A DNA stretch of 64,000 nt from JAYFNU01 sp964622315 (GCA_964622315.1 CAZUOY010000003.1:1-64000), one strand, 5' to 3'. Positions 27,105 through 35,713 are shown, counted from the stretch's first letter. Notes: generated by a model from the letters alone, not told the origin. Program-made: numbers and translations.

Positions 27105-28388
27105 TTAATCGAAATCGGAGCGTATATCGCAGTTTGGAAGCTTTGCTTGAAGCGAAGCTACGCCGTCAGCGCTTACGCTTGTATCCTGCACGTACAAATC
27201 AGCGAGAATAGAGAGCCCCGACAGGCTGGAAATATCGCTGACTGGGTTATTATCCAAACACAGATAGTCAAGGCTAACAAGCCCCGCGAGCGGTGAAACG
27301 TCGCTTACGTTGTTATAATCCAAGCTAAGGTAGGTCGCGCTTGTCATACCGCTAAGCGCCGAGACATCGTTTACGGCATTGTTGTCGAGGTTAAGGTTCT
27401 CCACCTTTGTCATTTTCGCGAGCGGCGAAATGTCAACAATCTGGTTATCGTTGAGGTCGAGCCAGGTTATCTCGGTCATGCCAGCAAGCGGTGTAAGGTC
27501 ACTGACAGAGGTGTAAGCAATACCGAGGTGCCTCATACCGGTCATACCGGCGAGCGGCGTAAGGTCTTTTATTTCCTTTCCGGAAATGGAGAGATAGGTT
27601 AGCTTTGTAAGTCCTGTTATGGATGTTAAATCGGTAATGTTGTTTGTACTTAACCAAAGCTCCTCAAGACCGGTTAAGCCGGATATCGGTGAGAGGTCGG
27701 ATATTTCGTTTGCGAACACGGAAAGCTTTTTGAGATTAGAGAGCTTCGAAACTGGCGAAAGGTCGCTTATGTTGTTTTCGTACAAAGTAAGCTCTTTTAG
27801 GCTTGTAAGCCCCGCAAGCGGCGTTAAGTCGCTTATCTCATTTTCGTTAAGCTCAAGATATTCAAGCTTAGTCATTCCTGAAAGAACGCTGAGGTCGCTT
27901 ATGCTGTTTCTTGAAAGCTTAAGTGTCGTTAAGTTTTTGAGATTGGCGAGTGGCGTTAAGTCGCTTATCTTCGGAGTGTCTGGCGCTGTTGTGTAAAGCT
28001 CTAAGCTTGTAAGGTTTGTAAGCTCGGAAAAGGGAGTAATATCGGTTATTCCGCCAAAGCCTCTAAAGAATGTTAGGTTTTTGAAATACTTTAAATCCGC
28101 CGCTGACATCATATAGCTTTCTTCAAAGTTGAAGTTTATAAAGTCGCTGTTTTCGTTTGCTAACTCGATACTGCAAGAGTTGGAATAAACATATAGCTTA
28201 GCGATATCGTCAAGGTCGCTTTCCTTAATCGCGCCCTTGGGTCGTTTGAGATATTCGCGCACTATCATTTCAAGCGTCGCGTCCTCAAAAACCAAGCCTC
28301 CCGTTTCCTCGGCGGCCGAGCCGCCGCAAGCGAAAAGGGAAAGGGAAAGCACAAGAACAAGTAAAACCGCAATTACTTTTTTCATCAT
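27105..28388 (-). CDS. leucine-rich repeat lipoprotein 1
   Basis: A 427-residue surface lipoprotein. The signal peptide ends in the lipobox LSLFAC, so Cys21 or so is lipidated. A short N-terminal domain includes MIVREYLKRPKGAIKESDL, a motif shared with the next gene. From about residue 100 to 410 there are roughly 13 internalin-type 22-residue repeats with the LxxLxxLxLxxNxISDLSPL pattern. It ends PNCDIRSDFD. It probably serves in surface binding; the ligand is unknown. A GGAGG-like site precedes the ATG. Confidence 0.9.
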   Translation of the reverse strand: MMKKVIAVLLVLVLSLSLFACGGSAAEETGGLVFEDATLEMIVREYLKRPKGAIKESDLDDIAKLYVYSNSCSIELANENSDFINFNFEESYMMSAADLKYFKNLTFFRGFGGITDITPFSELTNLTSLELYTTAPDTPKISDLTPLANLKNLTTLKLSRNSISDLSVLSGMTKLEYLELNENEISDLTPLAGLTSLKELTLYENNISDLSPVSKLSNLKKLSVFANEISDLSPISGLTGLEELWLSTNNITDLTSITGLTKLTYLSISGKEIKDLTPLAGMTGMRHLGIAYTSVSDLTPLAGMTEITWLDLNDNQIVDISPLAKMTKVENLNLDNNAVNDVSALSGMTSATYLSLDYNNVSDVSPLAGLVSLDYLCLDNNPVSDISSLSGLSILADLYVQDTSVSADGVASLQAKLPNCDIRSDFD

Positions 28389-28473
28389 TTTTCCTCCGTT
28401 AGTTTGAACTTATAGTTTTGCAACAAAGTTTATAATAGCTTTTCGTGTAAATAATGGCAAGCGTTAATTATTG

Positions 28474-28506
28474 TAAAAAACAACCCCGCTGAAATACTCG
28501 GCGGGG
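28474..28506 (-). terminator. terminator of LRR gene 2
   Basis: Minus strand CCCCGCCGA...TCAGCGGGG hairpin followed by TTGTTTTTTA. The hairpin differs from the one at 27069 by a single base, which supports a tandem duplication of the LRR genes with their terminators. Confidence 0.85.
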
Positions 28507-28526
28507 CTTTATAGCTGTATTTACTC

Positions 28527-29594
28527 TTATAGATAGATGCTGCAGTTTGGAAGCGCATTTATTACTGCAGCGATTGATTCATCCGTAACACTGCTGTTAA
28601 TCACCCAAATGTCGGTTAGGCCTTGAATTTTTGCGAGCGGCGAAATGTCAGTTATTGAGCAGTTCCAAATATTAATTTCAGCAAGGCTTTTAAGTCCCGA
28701 AAGGGGAGATATGTCGGTTAGGTTTTTACCGGTAAGTCCTAAAACACGCAGCTTAGTGAGTGGCGCAAGCGGTGAAAGGTCTGTAAGATTATCTCCGCCG
28801 ACATATAAATAATCGAGTTCTGCAAGCGTTTTTACAAACGAAAGGTCGCTTAACGGGTTATCGTTAATGCTAAGCATGGTTAACGCGGTAAGCGAGGCGA
28901 GCGGCGACGCGTCGCTGATATTGTTGAAGCTTAGATTTAGCGTTGAAAGCTTAACGAGCGAAGAAAGCGGCGACGCGTCGCTTATTTTATTCTCGTGAAG
29001 TCTAAGCGTAACAAGCTCCGTGAGTCCAGAAAGCGGAGAGACATCAACTATACTGTTAAAATGCAAATCAAGGCAGGTAAGCTTAGTCAAATTAGAAAGC
29101 GCTGTAATATCGCTTACAGAGTTAGAGCTGAGACTCAAATCGGTAAGCTCTGTCATGTCTTTGAGCGGCGAAAGGTCGCTCACTGCGCTGTTGTTGCGGC
29201 AGGTGAGAAGGGTAAGCTTCCTAAAATGCCTAAAGTCCGCAAGGCTTTTTACGGGTCCGTTCCTTTCGCCACTGTCACATATAGAAAAGTAAAGGTCTTC
29301 GACAGCTCGATTATAGGTGTCGTAGGTAGCGTCCGAGCGAAAGAAGCGGTAAAGTCCGCCCACTACAGCTATGCCCGTAATACCGTCCAACTCGCTTTCG
29401 GCAATTTCACCCTCAGGTTTGCCTAAGTATTCCCGCACAAAACCCTCGATTGTCGGGTCCTCCCATTCAATTATCGGGTCTTTCTGTTCAATCGTTTGTG
29501 CCCCTTGCTCAAGCGTTCCGCTAAGGTTTTTTGTGCAGGCGCAAAGAGAAAGAATGAGCGAGATTATAACTAAAACCGCAAATAGCCTTTTCAT
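28527..29594 (-). CDS. leucine-rich repeat lipoprotein 2
   Basis: A 355-residue lipoprotein paralogous to the neighbour. I place the start at the ATG at 29594 (MKRLFAVLVIISLIL), with GGAGGG 5 bp upstream; longer readings start inside a non-coding leader. The lipobox is LSLCAC. The shared N-terminal motif reads VREYLGKPEGEIAESELDG, followed by about nine internalin-type LRRs and the same ending type (LPNCSIYL). The repeat number differs from the neighbour, as expected after duplication and repeat gain or loss. Confidence 0.9.
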   Translation of the reverse strand: MKRLFAVLVIISLILSLCACTKNLSGTLEQGAQTIEQKDPIIEWEDPTIEGFVREYLGKPEGEIAESELDGITGIAVVGGLYRFFRSDATYDTYNRAVEDLYFSICDSGERNGPVKSLADFRHFRKLTLLTCRNNSAVSDLSPLKDMTELTDLSLSSNSVSDITALSNLTKLTCLDLHFNSIVDVSPLSGLTELVTLRLHENKISDASPLSSLVKLSTLNLSFNNISDASPLASLTALTMLSINDNPLSDLSFVKTLAELDYLYVGGDNLTDLSPLAPLTKLRVLGLTGKNLTDISPLSGLKSLAEINIWNCSITDISPLAKIQGLTDIWVINSSVTDESIAAVINALPNCSIYL

Positions 29595-29670
29595 AAGCCC
29601 TCCAAAGTATTGTTTTTCATATTTTACCGCTGTTTGTAAAATAAGGCAAGAGAATAACAAAAACTCTGCA

Positions 29671-29703
29671 TAAAAAAGCAAGCGCCGCAGAGCGGCGCTT
29701 GCT
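29671..29703 (-). terminator. terminator of ackA
   Basis: Minus strand AGCAAGCGCCG pairs with CGGCGCTTGCT around CTCTG and is followed by TTTTTTA, 17 bp past the ackA stop. Confidence 0.92.
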
Positions 29704-29719
29704 CGTTAGTTAAGTTCAA

Positions 29720-30919
29720 TTATTTCGCTATGACCTCAAGGGTGTCTCTCGCTATCATAATTTCTTCGTTGGTGGGAAGTACCATTGCCTCAACGCGGCT
29801 GTCCTTCGTTGAGAAGAATCTTTCCTCGCGGGAGGCTTCTTTATTAAGCTCACTGTCTATTTTAAGACCTAAGAACTCCATCTCCTTGCAGACGCGCTCG
29901 CGCACGCCGCCGTCGTTTTCGCCTATGCCACCCGTAAAGATTATCGTGTCAACGCCGCCCATCTCAGCCGCGTAGCCGCCGATGTAACGCTTGATTTGAT
30001 GAATGAGGATATCAATTGTAAGCTTTGCGCGCTCGTTGCCCTCGCGCGCCGCGGTCTGTACGTCGCGGCAGTCGCTGGAAACTCCGCTAACGCCGAGAAA
30101 GCCCGATTTCTTATTAAGCATATTGCTCATCTCGTCGGGGGAAAGACCCTCTTTATTAGCGATATAGGTCGCGACCGAGGGGTCGATTCCGCCGCTTCTC
30201 GTGCCCATGATAAAGCCGTCGAGCGGGGTAAGACCCATAGAGGTATCGAAGCATTTTCCGTCCTTTACGGCTGAAATTGAGCTACCGTTGCCGAGGTGGC
30301 AGGTAACTATTTTTGTGCCCTCGGGGTTTTTGCCCGTAATCTCAAAATAGCGCTTTGTTACATAGCGGTGGCTTGTTCCGTGGAAGCCATAGCGGCGAAC
30401 GGAGTATTTTTTGTAGTACTCGTAAGGTATCGGAAAGATGAAGGATTTCGCAGGCATCGTCTGGTGAAAGGAGGTATCGAAAACCGCCACCATGGGGGTG
30501 TTCTCGCCAAAGACCTCTTTGCAAGCGCGCATAGCAATTGCCTGCGGCGGATTGTGAAGGGGTCCGAGCTCCTTAAGCGACATTACCGTGTCGATAACCT
30601 CGTCGGTGACAAGGGTCGCTTCCTTATATATCTCACTGCCGTGGAGCACGCGGTGTCCTACGGCGGAAATTTCGTTAACTGAGTTTATAACATTTCCTTC
30701 GCCCGAGGTCAGCATCTCGACTACCGCCATAAACGCTTCCTTGTGTGTCGGAAAATCGCGTTCCTGTTCAAGCTTCGCGCCGTCGGTGACCTTATGGGTG
30801 ATGAAGCCTCCAATGCCTATTCTTTCGCAGTTGCCCTTTGCGAGACATTCCTCGTTATCCATGTCGATAAGCTGATACTTAAGACTGGAGCTGCCCGCGT
30901 TGATGACCAAAACCTTCAT
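29720..30919 (-). CDS. ackA: acetate kinase
   Basis: AckA converts acetyl phosphate and ADP to acetate and ATP, the last step of acetate fermentation. The 399-residue protein has the ASKHA motifs VLVINAGSSSLKYQL at the N-terminus, GFHGTSHRYV near 178, HLGNGSSISAVKDGK near 207 and the TGGIGEN motif near 325. No pta gene lies beside it. It has its own promoter and terminator and is divergent from tmcAL. Confidence 0.97.
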   Translation of the reverse strand: MKVLVINAGSSSLKYQLIDMDNEECLAKGNCERIGIGGFITHKVTDGAKLEQERDFPTHKEAFMAVVEMLTSGEGNVINSVNEISAVGHRVLHGSEIYKEATLVTDEVIDTVMSLKELGPLHNPPQAIAMRACKEVFGENTPMVAVFDTSFHQTMPAKSFIFPIPYEYYKKYSVRRYGFHGTSHRYVTKRYFEITGKNPEGTKIVTCHLGNGSSISAVKDGKCFDTSMGLTPLDGFIMGTRSGGIDPSVATYIANKEGLSPDEMSNMLNKKSGFLGVSGVSSDCRDVQTAAREGNERAKLTIDILIHQIKRYIGGYAAEMGGVDTIIFTGGIGENDGGVRERVCKEMEFLGLKIDSELNKEASREERFFSTKDSRVEAMVLPTNEEIMIARDTLEVIAK

Positions 30920-30952
30920 TACTAATTCTGTCCTTTCAATTATATGGTATCT

Positions 30953-30980
30953 TTACATTATTCGATTTTAACTGTATTAT
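30953..30980 (+). promoter_or_regulatory. possible promoter of tmcAL operon
   Basis: TTTACA (30953-30958), a 16-bp spacer and TATTAT (30975-30980) on the plus strand. Its -10 overlaps the ackA -10 on the other strand. Confidence 0.4.
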
Positions 30981-31007
30981 TATATCAGCAAAAAAACCTC
31001 ATTTCAA
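30979..31007 (-). promoter_or_regulatory. ackA promoter
   Basis: Minus strand TTGAAA (31002-31007), a 17-bp spacer and TATAAT (30979-30984), about 60 bp before the ackA start codon. Confidence 0.65.
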
Positions 31008-31024
31008 GGCGGTAGGATACAATT

Positions 31025-32224
31025 ATGAAGGTCTGCGGTATTGTAGCAGAGTACAACCCGTTCCATAACGGACACAGGTATCATATAGAGCAAACTCGTC
31101 GGGCGGGCGCTACGCATATCGTAGCGGTGATGTCCGGCAATTTTGTCCAGCGTGCCGAGCCCGCCATAATTACGAAATTTGAGCGTGCGCGTCTTGCCAT
31201 ACTCGGCGGCGCCGACCTTGTAATAGAGTTGCCCGTACAGTACGCAATAAGCTCGTCCGAGCGCTTTGCGAAGGGCGCTGTGGCGTTGCTTGAAGCTCTG
31301 GGCTGTGTGGATTCGATATCCTTCGGCTCCGAAGCGGGCGATATTCCTTCGCTCAGCGCCGCCGCGGACGCCGTCTGCGACAAGGACGTAATTGCCCTTA
31401 CGAGGCAGTTTTATGAAACAGGCCTTAGCTATCCCGCCGCGCGTGAAACGGTTGTAGAAAAGCTATACGGTAAAGAAATAAGCGAGATATTGAGAACTTC
31501 AAACAACATTCTCGGTGTGGAGTATATTAAGGCGCTCAGGGAGCGAAAGAGCAAGATTGAGCCGATAACCTTTCGGCGTGAGGGAGCGCCGCACGACAGC
31601 GATAAGGCAGAAGGCGCGTTCGCGTCCGCGCGTATGCTTCGCGACGAAATTATCCACGGCGAGGATATAATCAATTACGTTCCGTTTGAAACAAAGCTTG
31701 CGCTCGAAAAGGCGTGCAGCGAGGGTAAGCAGAGCGGTGGGCTTGCGGCGCTGACGCAAGCGATTCTCTTTAGCTTAAGAACGCTCAGCCGCGATGAGCT
31801 TTCCCTTCTGCCCGACTGCGGCGATGGACTCGGTAACCGAATATATAACGCCGCGGCGGAAACGGGAGACCTTGAGGAGATATTTAATATCGCAAAGACA
31901 AAGCGATACACAATGTCTCGGGTCAAAAGGGCGGCGCTTTATGCGTTGCTCGGTATAGATGCGAGCTATTTCTTTGAGCCGCCGTATATTCGTATTCTTG
32001 CAATAGGCAGAAACGCACAGGAGCTTTTGAACCGTGCGGGTAAGACGAGAACGCTGCCAATGTCGGGAAGTCTCAAGGAGCTTTCCAAGACGGGCGAAAA
32101 CGCCTTGAAAACCGCAAAGCTTGAGGCGCACGCGACGGACATTTTCAACCTTTCACTTTTAAAGCCCGCGAGCCGCGGCAGAGATTACACGGTTCCCGTG
32201 TTTAAGGAGGACGAAACGCCTTGA
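31025..32224 (+). CDS. tmcAL: tRNA(Met) cytidine acetate ligase
   Basis: TmcAL forms N4-acetylcytidine at the wobble base of elongator tRNA-Met using acetate and ATP. The 399-residue protein begins with the nucleotidyltransferase motif GIVAEYNPFHNGHRYHI, followed by VAVMSGNFVQRAEPA and KFERARLAILGGADLVIELP, all family signatures. It is first in a run with tsaE, tsaB and rpiB, so two tRNA-modification functions share the operon. It is divergent from ackA, whose product acetate is its substrate. Confidence 0.93.
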   Translation: MKVCGIVAEYNPFHNGHRYHIEQTRRAGATHIVAVMSGNFVQRAEPAIITKFERARLAILGGADLVIELPVQYAISSSERFAKGAVALLEALGCVDSISFGSEAGDIPSLSAAADAVCDKDVIALTRQFYETGLSYPAARETVVEKLYGKEISEILRTSNNILGVEYIKALRERKSKIEPITFRREGAPHDSDKAEGAFASARMLRDEIIHGEDIINYVPFETKLALEKACSEGKQSGGLAALTQAILFSLRTLSRDELSLLPDCGDGLGNRIYNAAAETGDLEEIFNIAKTKRYTMSRVKRAALYALLGIDASYFFEPPYIRILAIGRNAQELLNRAGKTRTLPMSGSLKELSKTGENALKTAKLEAHATDIFNLSLLKPASRGRDYTVPVFKEDETP

Positions 32225-32655
32225 ACAAACATAGCTTTATAACCCGTTCTCAGCGGGAAACAGAAGCGCTGGGTGCGCGTCTTGCGAAAACGCTGAAGGC
32301 GGGCGACGTTGTGGCGTTTTACGGCGAACTCGGTGTCGGGAAAACCGCCTTTACACGCGGTGCGCTTACCGAAATGGGCTTTGACGGACATATAACGAGC
32401 CCAACCTTTACGATAGTAAACGAATACAGAAACGAAAGAATTATCGCCGCCCATTTTGATATGTACCGAATAGAAACCGAGGATGACCTTTATTCCACGG
32501 GCTTTTACGATTACCTTGACGGTAAAAAGGTGCTTTTTATTGAATGGACGGAGAATATAGCTTCCGCGCTCGATTTTCCGCATATAACGGTTACAATAAC
32601 GGCAAGAGGGGAAACGGAGCGCGAGATTATTATTGAGGGGGCGAACGGACTATGA
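32221..32655 (+). CDS. tsaE: tRNA t6A biosynthesis ATPase TsaE
   Basis: TsaE is the P-loop ATPase that supports TsaB-TsaD in making t6A37 on ANN-decoding tRNAs. The 144-residue protein has the Walker A YGELGVGKTAFTRG near 40, SPTFTIVNEY near 60 and the downstream HFDMYR and IEWTENI motifs. It starts with a TTG overlapping the tmcAL stop and overlaps tsaB by 4 bp. No tsaD gene is in the window. Confidence 0.95.
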   Translation: MNKHSFITRSQRETEALGARLAKTLKAGDVVAFYGELGVGKTAFTRGALTEMGFDGHITSPTFTIVNEYRNERIIAAHFDMYRIETEDDLYSTGFYDYLDGKKVLFIEWTENIASALDFPHITVTITARGETEREIIIEGANGL

Positions 32656-33341
32656 CGGTTTTCGCGGTTGACGCGTCCTCCGTTTCGGCAAGTGCGACTG
32701 TGATAGCCGACGGCGAGCTTCGCGCCGAAAGCTTCGCGAACGTGGGGCTTACCCATTCTGAAACACTGCTTCCTATCTGCGACGAGGCATTTAAAAGAGC
32801 GGGCGTTACCCCCGCAGACATTGATTATTTCGCCGTAACCTCGGGACCCGGTTCCTTTACGGGGCTTCGTATAGGTATGGGTGTTGTTAAGGGCTTCGCG
32901 TTCGCCGTGAATAAGCCCTGTGTCGCCGTGCCGACCTTTGAGGCGCTTGCGTACGGTATGCTCGGCGCTGAGCGCACCGTAGTGACGGTGAGCGACGCGC
33001 GAAGAAGTCGCGTTTACTGTGCTTCGTTTTCCTGTGAAAAAGAGGTGCACCGAATAAACGAGGACGCAATTTTGACGCTCGATGAGCTCGGCGAGAGCCT
33101 CTCAGGCAAAAAGGTTGTTTTTGTTGGCGACGCGGCGGAAATATGCTATAATTATTTAGCGAAAAAGCTGGACTGCGCACACCTTTGCGTTTCGCAAAGA
33201 CTTCTTCGCGCTTCAAGTGTTGCCGCGGCGGCGCTTGTCCATATAGACGCAGGCGACACGGTATCGGCTAACGAGCTTAAGCCAAGCTATGTACAGCTCT
33301 CCTCAGCCGAGATAAATCTTCAAAGAAAGCTGGAAAAATAA
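32652..33341 (+). CDS. tsaB: tRNA t6A biosynthesis protein TsaB
   Basis: TsaB is the non-catalytic ASKHA-fold scaffold for TsaD in t6A synthesis. The 229-residue protein begins VFAVDASSVSASATVI, has THSETLLP near 35 and the family motif VTSGPGSFTGLRIGMGVVKG near 62. The ATG overlaps the tsaE stop (ATGA). The next gene, rpiB, starts one base after its stop codon. Confidence 0.95.
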   Translation: MTVFAVDASSVSASATVIADGELRAESFANVGLTHSETLLPICDEAFKRAGVTPADIDYFAVTSGPGSFTGLRIGMGVVKGFAFAVNKPCVAVPTFEALAYGMLGAERTVVTVSDARRSRVYCASFSCEKEVHRINEDAILTLDELGESLSGKKVVFVGDAAEICYNYLAKKLDCAHLCVSQRLLRASSVAAAALVHIDAGDTVSANELKPSYVQLSSAEINLQRKLEK

Positions 33342-33342
33342 C

Positions 33343-33777
33343 ATGATAGCAGTAGCGAGCGACCATGCGGGCTTCGACCTTAAAAACGAGATAATTAAAT
33401 TTCTTGAGGAAAAGAATATAGAGTATACCGATTACGGAACTTATGACAAGCAGTCATGCGATTACCCTGATTTTGCAAAAGCCGCATGCGAAGCGGTTAT
33501 AGCAAAAAAAGCGGAGAAGGCGTTACTTTTCTGCGGCACTGGCATGGGTATCTCTATGGCGGCGAACAAGATAAGAGGAATACGCGCCGCGGCTTGCTCA
33601 GACACCTTTTCGGCAAAGTATAGCCGTCTTCATAACGACGCAAACGTCCTTTGTCTCGGCGGACGCGTCGTGGGCGCAGGGCTTGCCGCCGAGATAGTCG
33701 ATGTGTTTCTCAACACCTCCTTTGAGGGCGGAAGGCACGCGACTCGCGTAGCGAAGATTATGGCTCTTGAAAAATAG
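33343..33777 (+). CDS. rpiB: ribose-5-phosphate isomerase B
   Basis: RpiB interconverts ribose 5-phosphate and ribulose 5-phosphate, or acts on a related sugar phosphate. The 144-residue LacAB/RpiB-family protein has SDHAGFDLKNEI at the N-terminus, the catalytic-cysteine motif LLFCGTGMGISMAANK near 65 and NDANVLCLGGR near 98. It is last but one in the tmcAL operon. Confidence 0.95.
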   Translation: MIAVASDHAGFDLKNEIIKFLEEKNIEYTDYGTYDKQSCDYPDFAKAACEAVIAKKAEKALLFCGTGMGISMAANKIRGIRAAACSDTFSAKYSRLHNDANVLCLGGRVVGAGLAAEIVDVFLNTSFEGGRHATRVAKIMALEK

Positions 33778-33786
33778 GAGAGAAAG

Positions 33787-34023
33787 ATGATAGCGACGGA
33801 AAAAGAGAAAAAGAAATTAAGCAACAAGCCGCTGAGGATTCTTTTCGCAACTCTTGTGCTGTTGCTCGCGTTTGTTTTCGCGGGCTATATTCTCTATACC
33901 TTCCACTTTCTTAGATATATCCCCAGTGCGCTGTTGGTCACAGTGCGTCTGCTCTGCGTTTGCTTTTGGGCGTTCTCTATTGGCTTCTACGTTACATATA
34001 TTATGGAGATAAACGAAGAATAG
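33787..34023 (+). CDS. small two-TM membrane protein, hypothetical
   Basis: A 78-residue protein with a charged N-terminus (ATEKEKKKLSNK) and two hydrophobic helices (about 18-40 and 47-70). AGGAGAGA lies just before the ATG. It follows rpiB by 9 bp and is the last gene before the interrupted terminator. No family recognised. Confidence 0.7.
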   Translation: MIATEKEKKKLSNKPLRILFATLVLLLAFVFAGYILYTFHFLRYIPSALLVTVRLLCVCFWAFSIGFYVTYIMEINEE

Positions 34024-34034
34024 ATATTAAGTGA

Positions 34035-34053
34035 AAAGCCCCGCGGCTCTGCC
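34035..34053. terminator. left half of a bidirectional terminator split by transposition
   Basis: AAAGCCCCGCGGCTCTGCC at the left of the element joins, after its removal, to GCGGGGCTTC from 49940. The rebuilt sequence is a 12-bp perfect stem with loop TCT and T-rich flanks. As it stands the stem is broken on both sides. Confidence 0.85.
34044..34053. repeat. target site duplication, left copy
   Basis: CGGCTCTGCC, identical to 49930-49939, directly abuts the left terminal inverted repeat. Confidence 0.9.
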
Positions 34054-34071
34054 CAATGTCATTAAGTTAAG
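34054..34071. repeat. terminal inverted repeat, left
   Basis: CAATGTCATTAAGTTAAG, the exact reverse complement of 49912-49929. A second copy of its inner ten bases, TTAAGTTAAG, occurs at 34123-34132. Confidence 0.92.
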
Positions 34072-34158
34072 ACCACCTCAACTAAAAAAAGCAGAATATG
34101 CGATGTATTTAGCAATAACTCGTTAAGTTAAGAATGCATAACTATTCAAATCAAATGA

Positions 34159-34196
34159 AAGACGCCTAAATCAATTTGATTAGGCGTCTTTTTTCG
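34159..34196 (+). terminator. terminator inside the left end of the transposon
   Basis: AAGACGCCTAA pairs with TTAGGCGTCTT, with further AATCAA/TTGAT pairing inside, and is followed by TTTTTT. It faces transcripts entering from the rpiB operon and so may shield the element. Apart from this hairpin and the TTAAGTTAAG repeat, 34072-34267 holds nothing I can name. Confidence 0.85.
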
Positions 34197-34267
34197 TGTT
34201 TTATCTATATTCATTTGTTAGAGAGTAGACTTAATAAGCAAGAACTATTGTCCTTACTTATTAAGCT

Positions 34268-35599
34268 TTATGCCACCCTGTAAATAAAGGGAGCACACTC
34301 TTTTGTTTTTAGTTTTCTTTTATCCTTCCTCCCCGGCCTTATGGGTACTACATACTTTTTCAACTTTTCCAATAAAAGCTTTTTCGTTAACCGCGAGAGT
34401 ACAAAAAGACGAACAAAATCGCTTGCCAACGATATATTAACGGTGTATGTATGCTTTGTTTTTACTATTTTTGCGACGCTTTTTGTTATTCTTGTGAGCA
34501 CATTAAATGCAAACAGTTTTGAATAAACTTCTTGCATAATATATGCTTCGTTTTTCGCGTGGGTGTTAACCATTCCCACTGTATACTTCAAACATCTAAA
34601 CGAAGTTTCTATCCCCCAACGCATTCCATAAAGTCTCTTAATTTCATCTAAAGAAAATATATCAGAGGGCAAAGATGTAATTATCGTTTCATAATTCGCG
34701 GGATTTGAGACAATGTTTCCGTTTTTATCAGGCTTATTCGCAATCATAAAACGAACAACGCGAAATCTCATCGTGTAGGGTGAAGGAAAGTTCCATTCCC
34801 GAACAATAGTCTTGCCGCTGCGGGCTAATGTTTTTTTTAGACTAATATGTACCCTTTGCTTTGCCTTATCCTCATTTGTCTGTGTTGTAGTAATCTCAAA
34901 CTCAACATTTATATCAAACGCTTTCATTGGAAGGCCTCGTATAACCTTAAATGTATCATTACCCTGATTAACACGAATAAGATAGTCTGCGTTTGGAGTG
35001 TTATCAAAAGTTGCGATTATTTCATGAGACGGGTAACCCCTGTCTAATACAAATATGGTTTTCTCAAGAAAAGTGTTTCGATGTAAAATATCAATTAAAT
35101 CTGCTCTTTCATTAGCCTCATTTATAGATTTAATAACTGCGTCGCAGTATGTACCGTTGAGCAAGTCAAATACGGCGGATATATGCAATTGATTATATCC
35201 ACAGCCACTATTAATAAACGAACTGGAATTCGAATTCTTGGCAATGTTGAGCGTGGTTCCGTCTACAGCAAATACACGGTATCCATTAAGCATGTTATCA
35301 TCGCTACACAAAGAATTGAACGTACGCAATAAATCAAGGAAAAACTGAGGGTTAAGTTTTGCGCGCTGCTGAATAAAAGCTGAAGCCGTTGGAGTATCCA
35401 TGCTAAAGTTAAAGAATTTTTCAAGTTCCTTGCTAATGGAGCTTCCTTGAGCAGTAAAGAAAAACTGACACAGCTTCTCGAGGGAGAGCTTTCTGTCTCG
35501 AGAAAAATCCTTGCCCGGATTGTTAACATAATTGTCCTTCCGAGCTACCATTTCTGTCACCGCTAATTCTACTTTATTTTTTACTTCATTTATGGTCAA
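34268..35599 (-). CDS. IS4-family DDE transposase
   Basis: A 443-residue RNase H-fold transposase. The catalytic residues are visible: the first Asp in FAVDGTTLNI (about 113), the second in FVLDRGYPS (about 186), and Glu in the family motif Y-2-R-3-E-6-K within YGMRWGIETSFRCLK (Y324, R327, E331, K338). I choose the TTG at 35599 because AGGAGG lies 8 bp upstream; an upstream ATG reading would add 23 residues through the ribosome site. It sits 196 bp inside the left inverted repeat. The frame is intact, so it may be active. Confidence 0.9.
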   Translation of the reverse strand: MTINEVKNKVELAVTEMVARKDNYVNNPGKDFSRDRKLSLEKLCQFFFTAQGSSISKELEKFFNFSMDTPTASAFIQQRAKLNPQFFLDLLRTFNSLCSDDNMLNGYRVFAVDGTTLNIAKNSNSSSFINSGCGYNQLHISAVFDLLNGTYCDAVIKSINEANERADLIDILHRNTFLEKTIFVLDRGYPSHEIIATFDNTPNADYLIRVNQGNDTFKVIRGLPMKAFDINVEFEITTTQTNEDKAKQRVHISLKKTLARSGKTIVREWNFPSPYTMRFRVVRFMIANKPDKNGNIVSNPANYETIITSLPSDIFSLDEIKRLYGMRWGIETSFRCLKYTVGMVNTHAKNEAYIMQEVYSKLFAFNVLTRITKSVAKIVKTKHTYTVNISLASDFVRLFVLSRLTKKLLLEKLKKYVVPIRPGRKDKRKLKTKECAPFIYRVA

Positions 35600-35662
35600 A
35601 AAGCTCTCCTCCTTTCTTATTAAAATTTTTATATTACATATTAAAGGAGCTTTTCGGGGGCG

Positions 35663-35668
35663 TGTCAA
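35663..35668 (-). promoter_or_regulatory. possible -35 box for the transposase
   Basis: Minus strand TTGACA with a TTAATA/TAATAT -10-like stretch 18-19 bp downstream, before the transposase ribosome site. The match is moderate. Confidence 0.35.
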
Positions 35669-35713
35669 GTTGACGAATACTGGTAATCGTCAGAGCTTTA
35701 TTTGCAACACCGT

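Noticed and set aside
35600..35668. Upstream start for the transposase
   Set aside because: It would translate through the AGGAGG site that fits the TTG at 35599.
35669..35713. A defined omega-RNA after tnpB
   Set aside because: The stretch between the tnpB stop and the transposase leader is short and shows no clear scaffold hairpin; kept only as a question in the findings.
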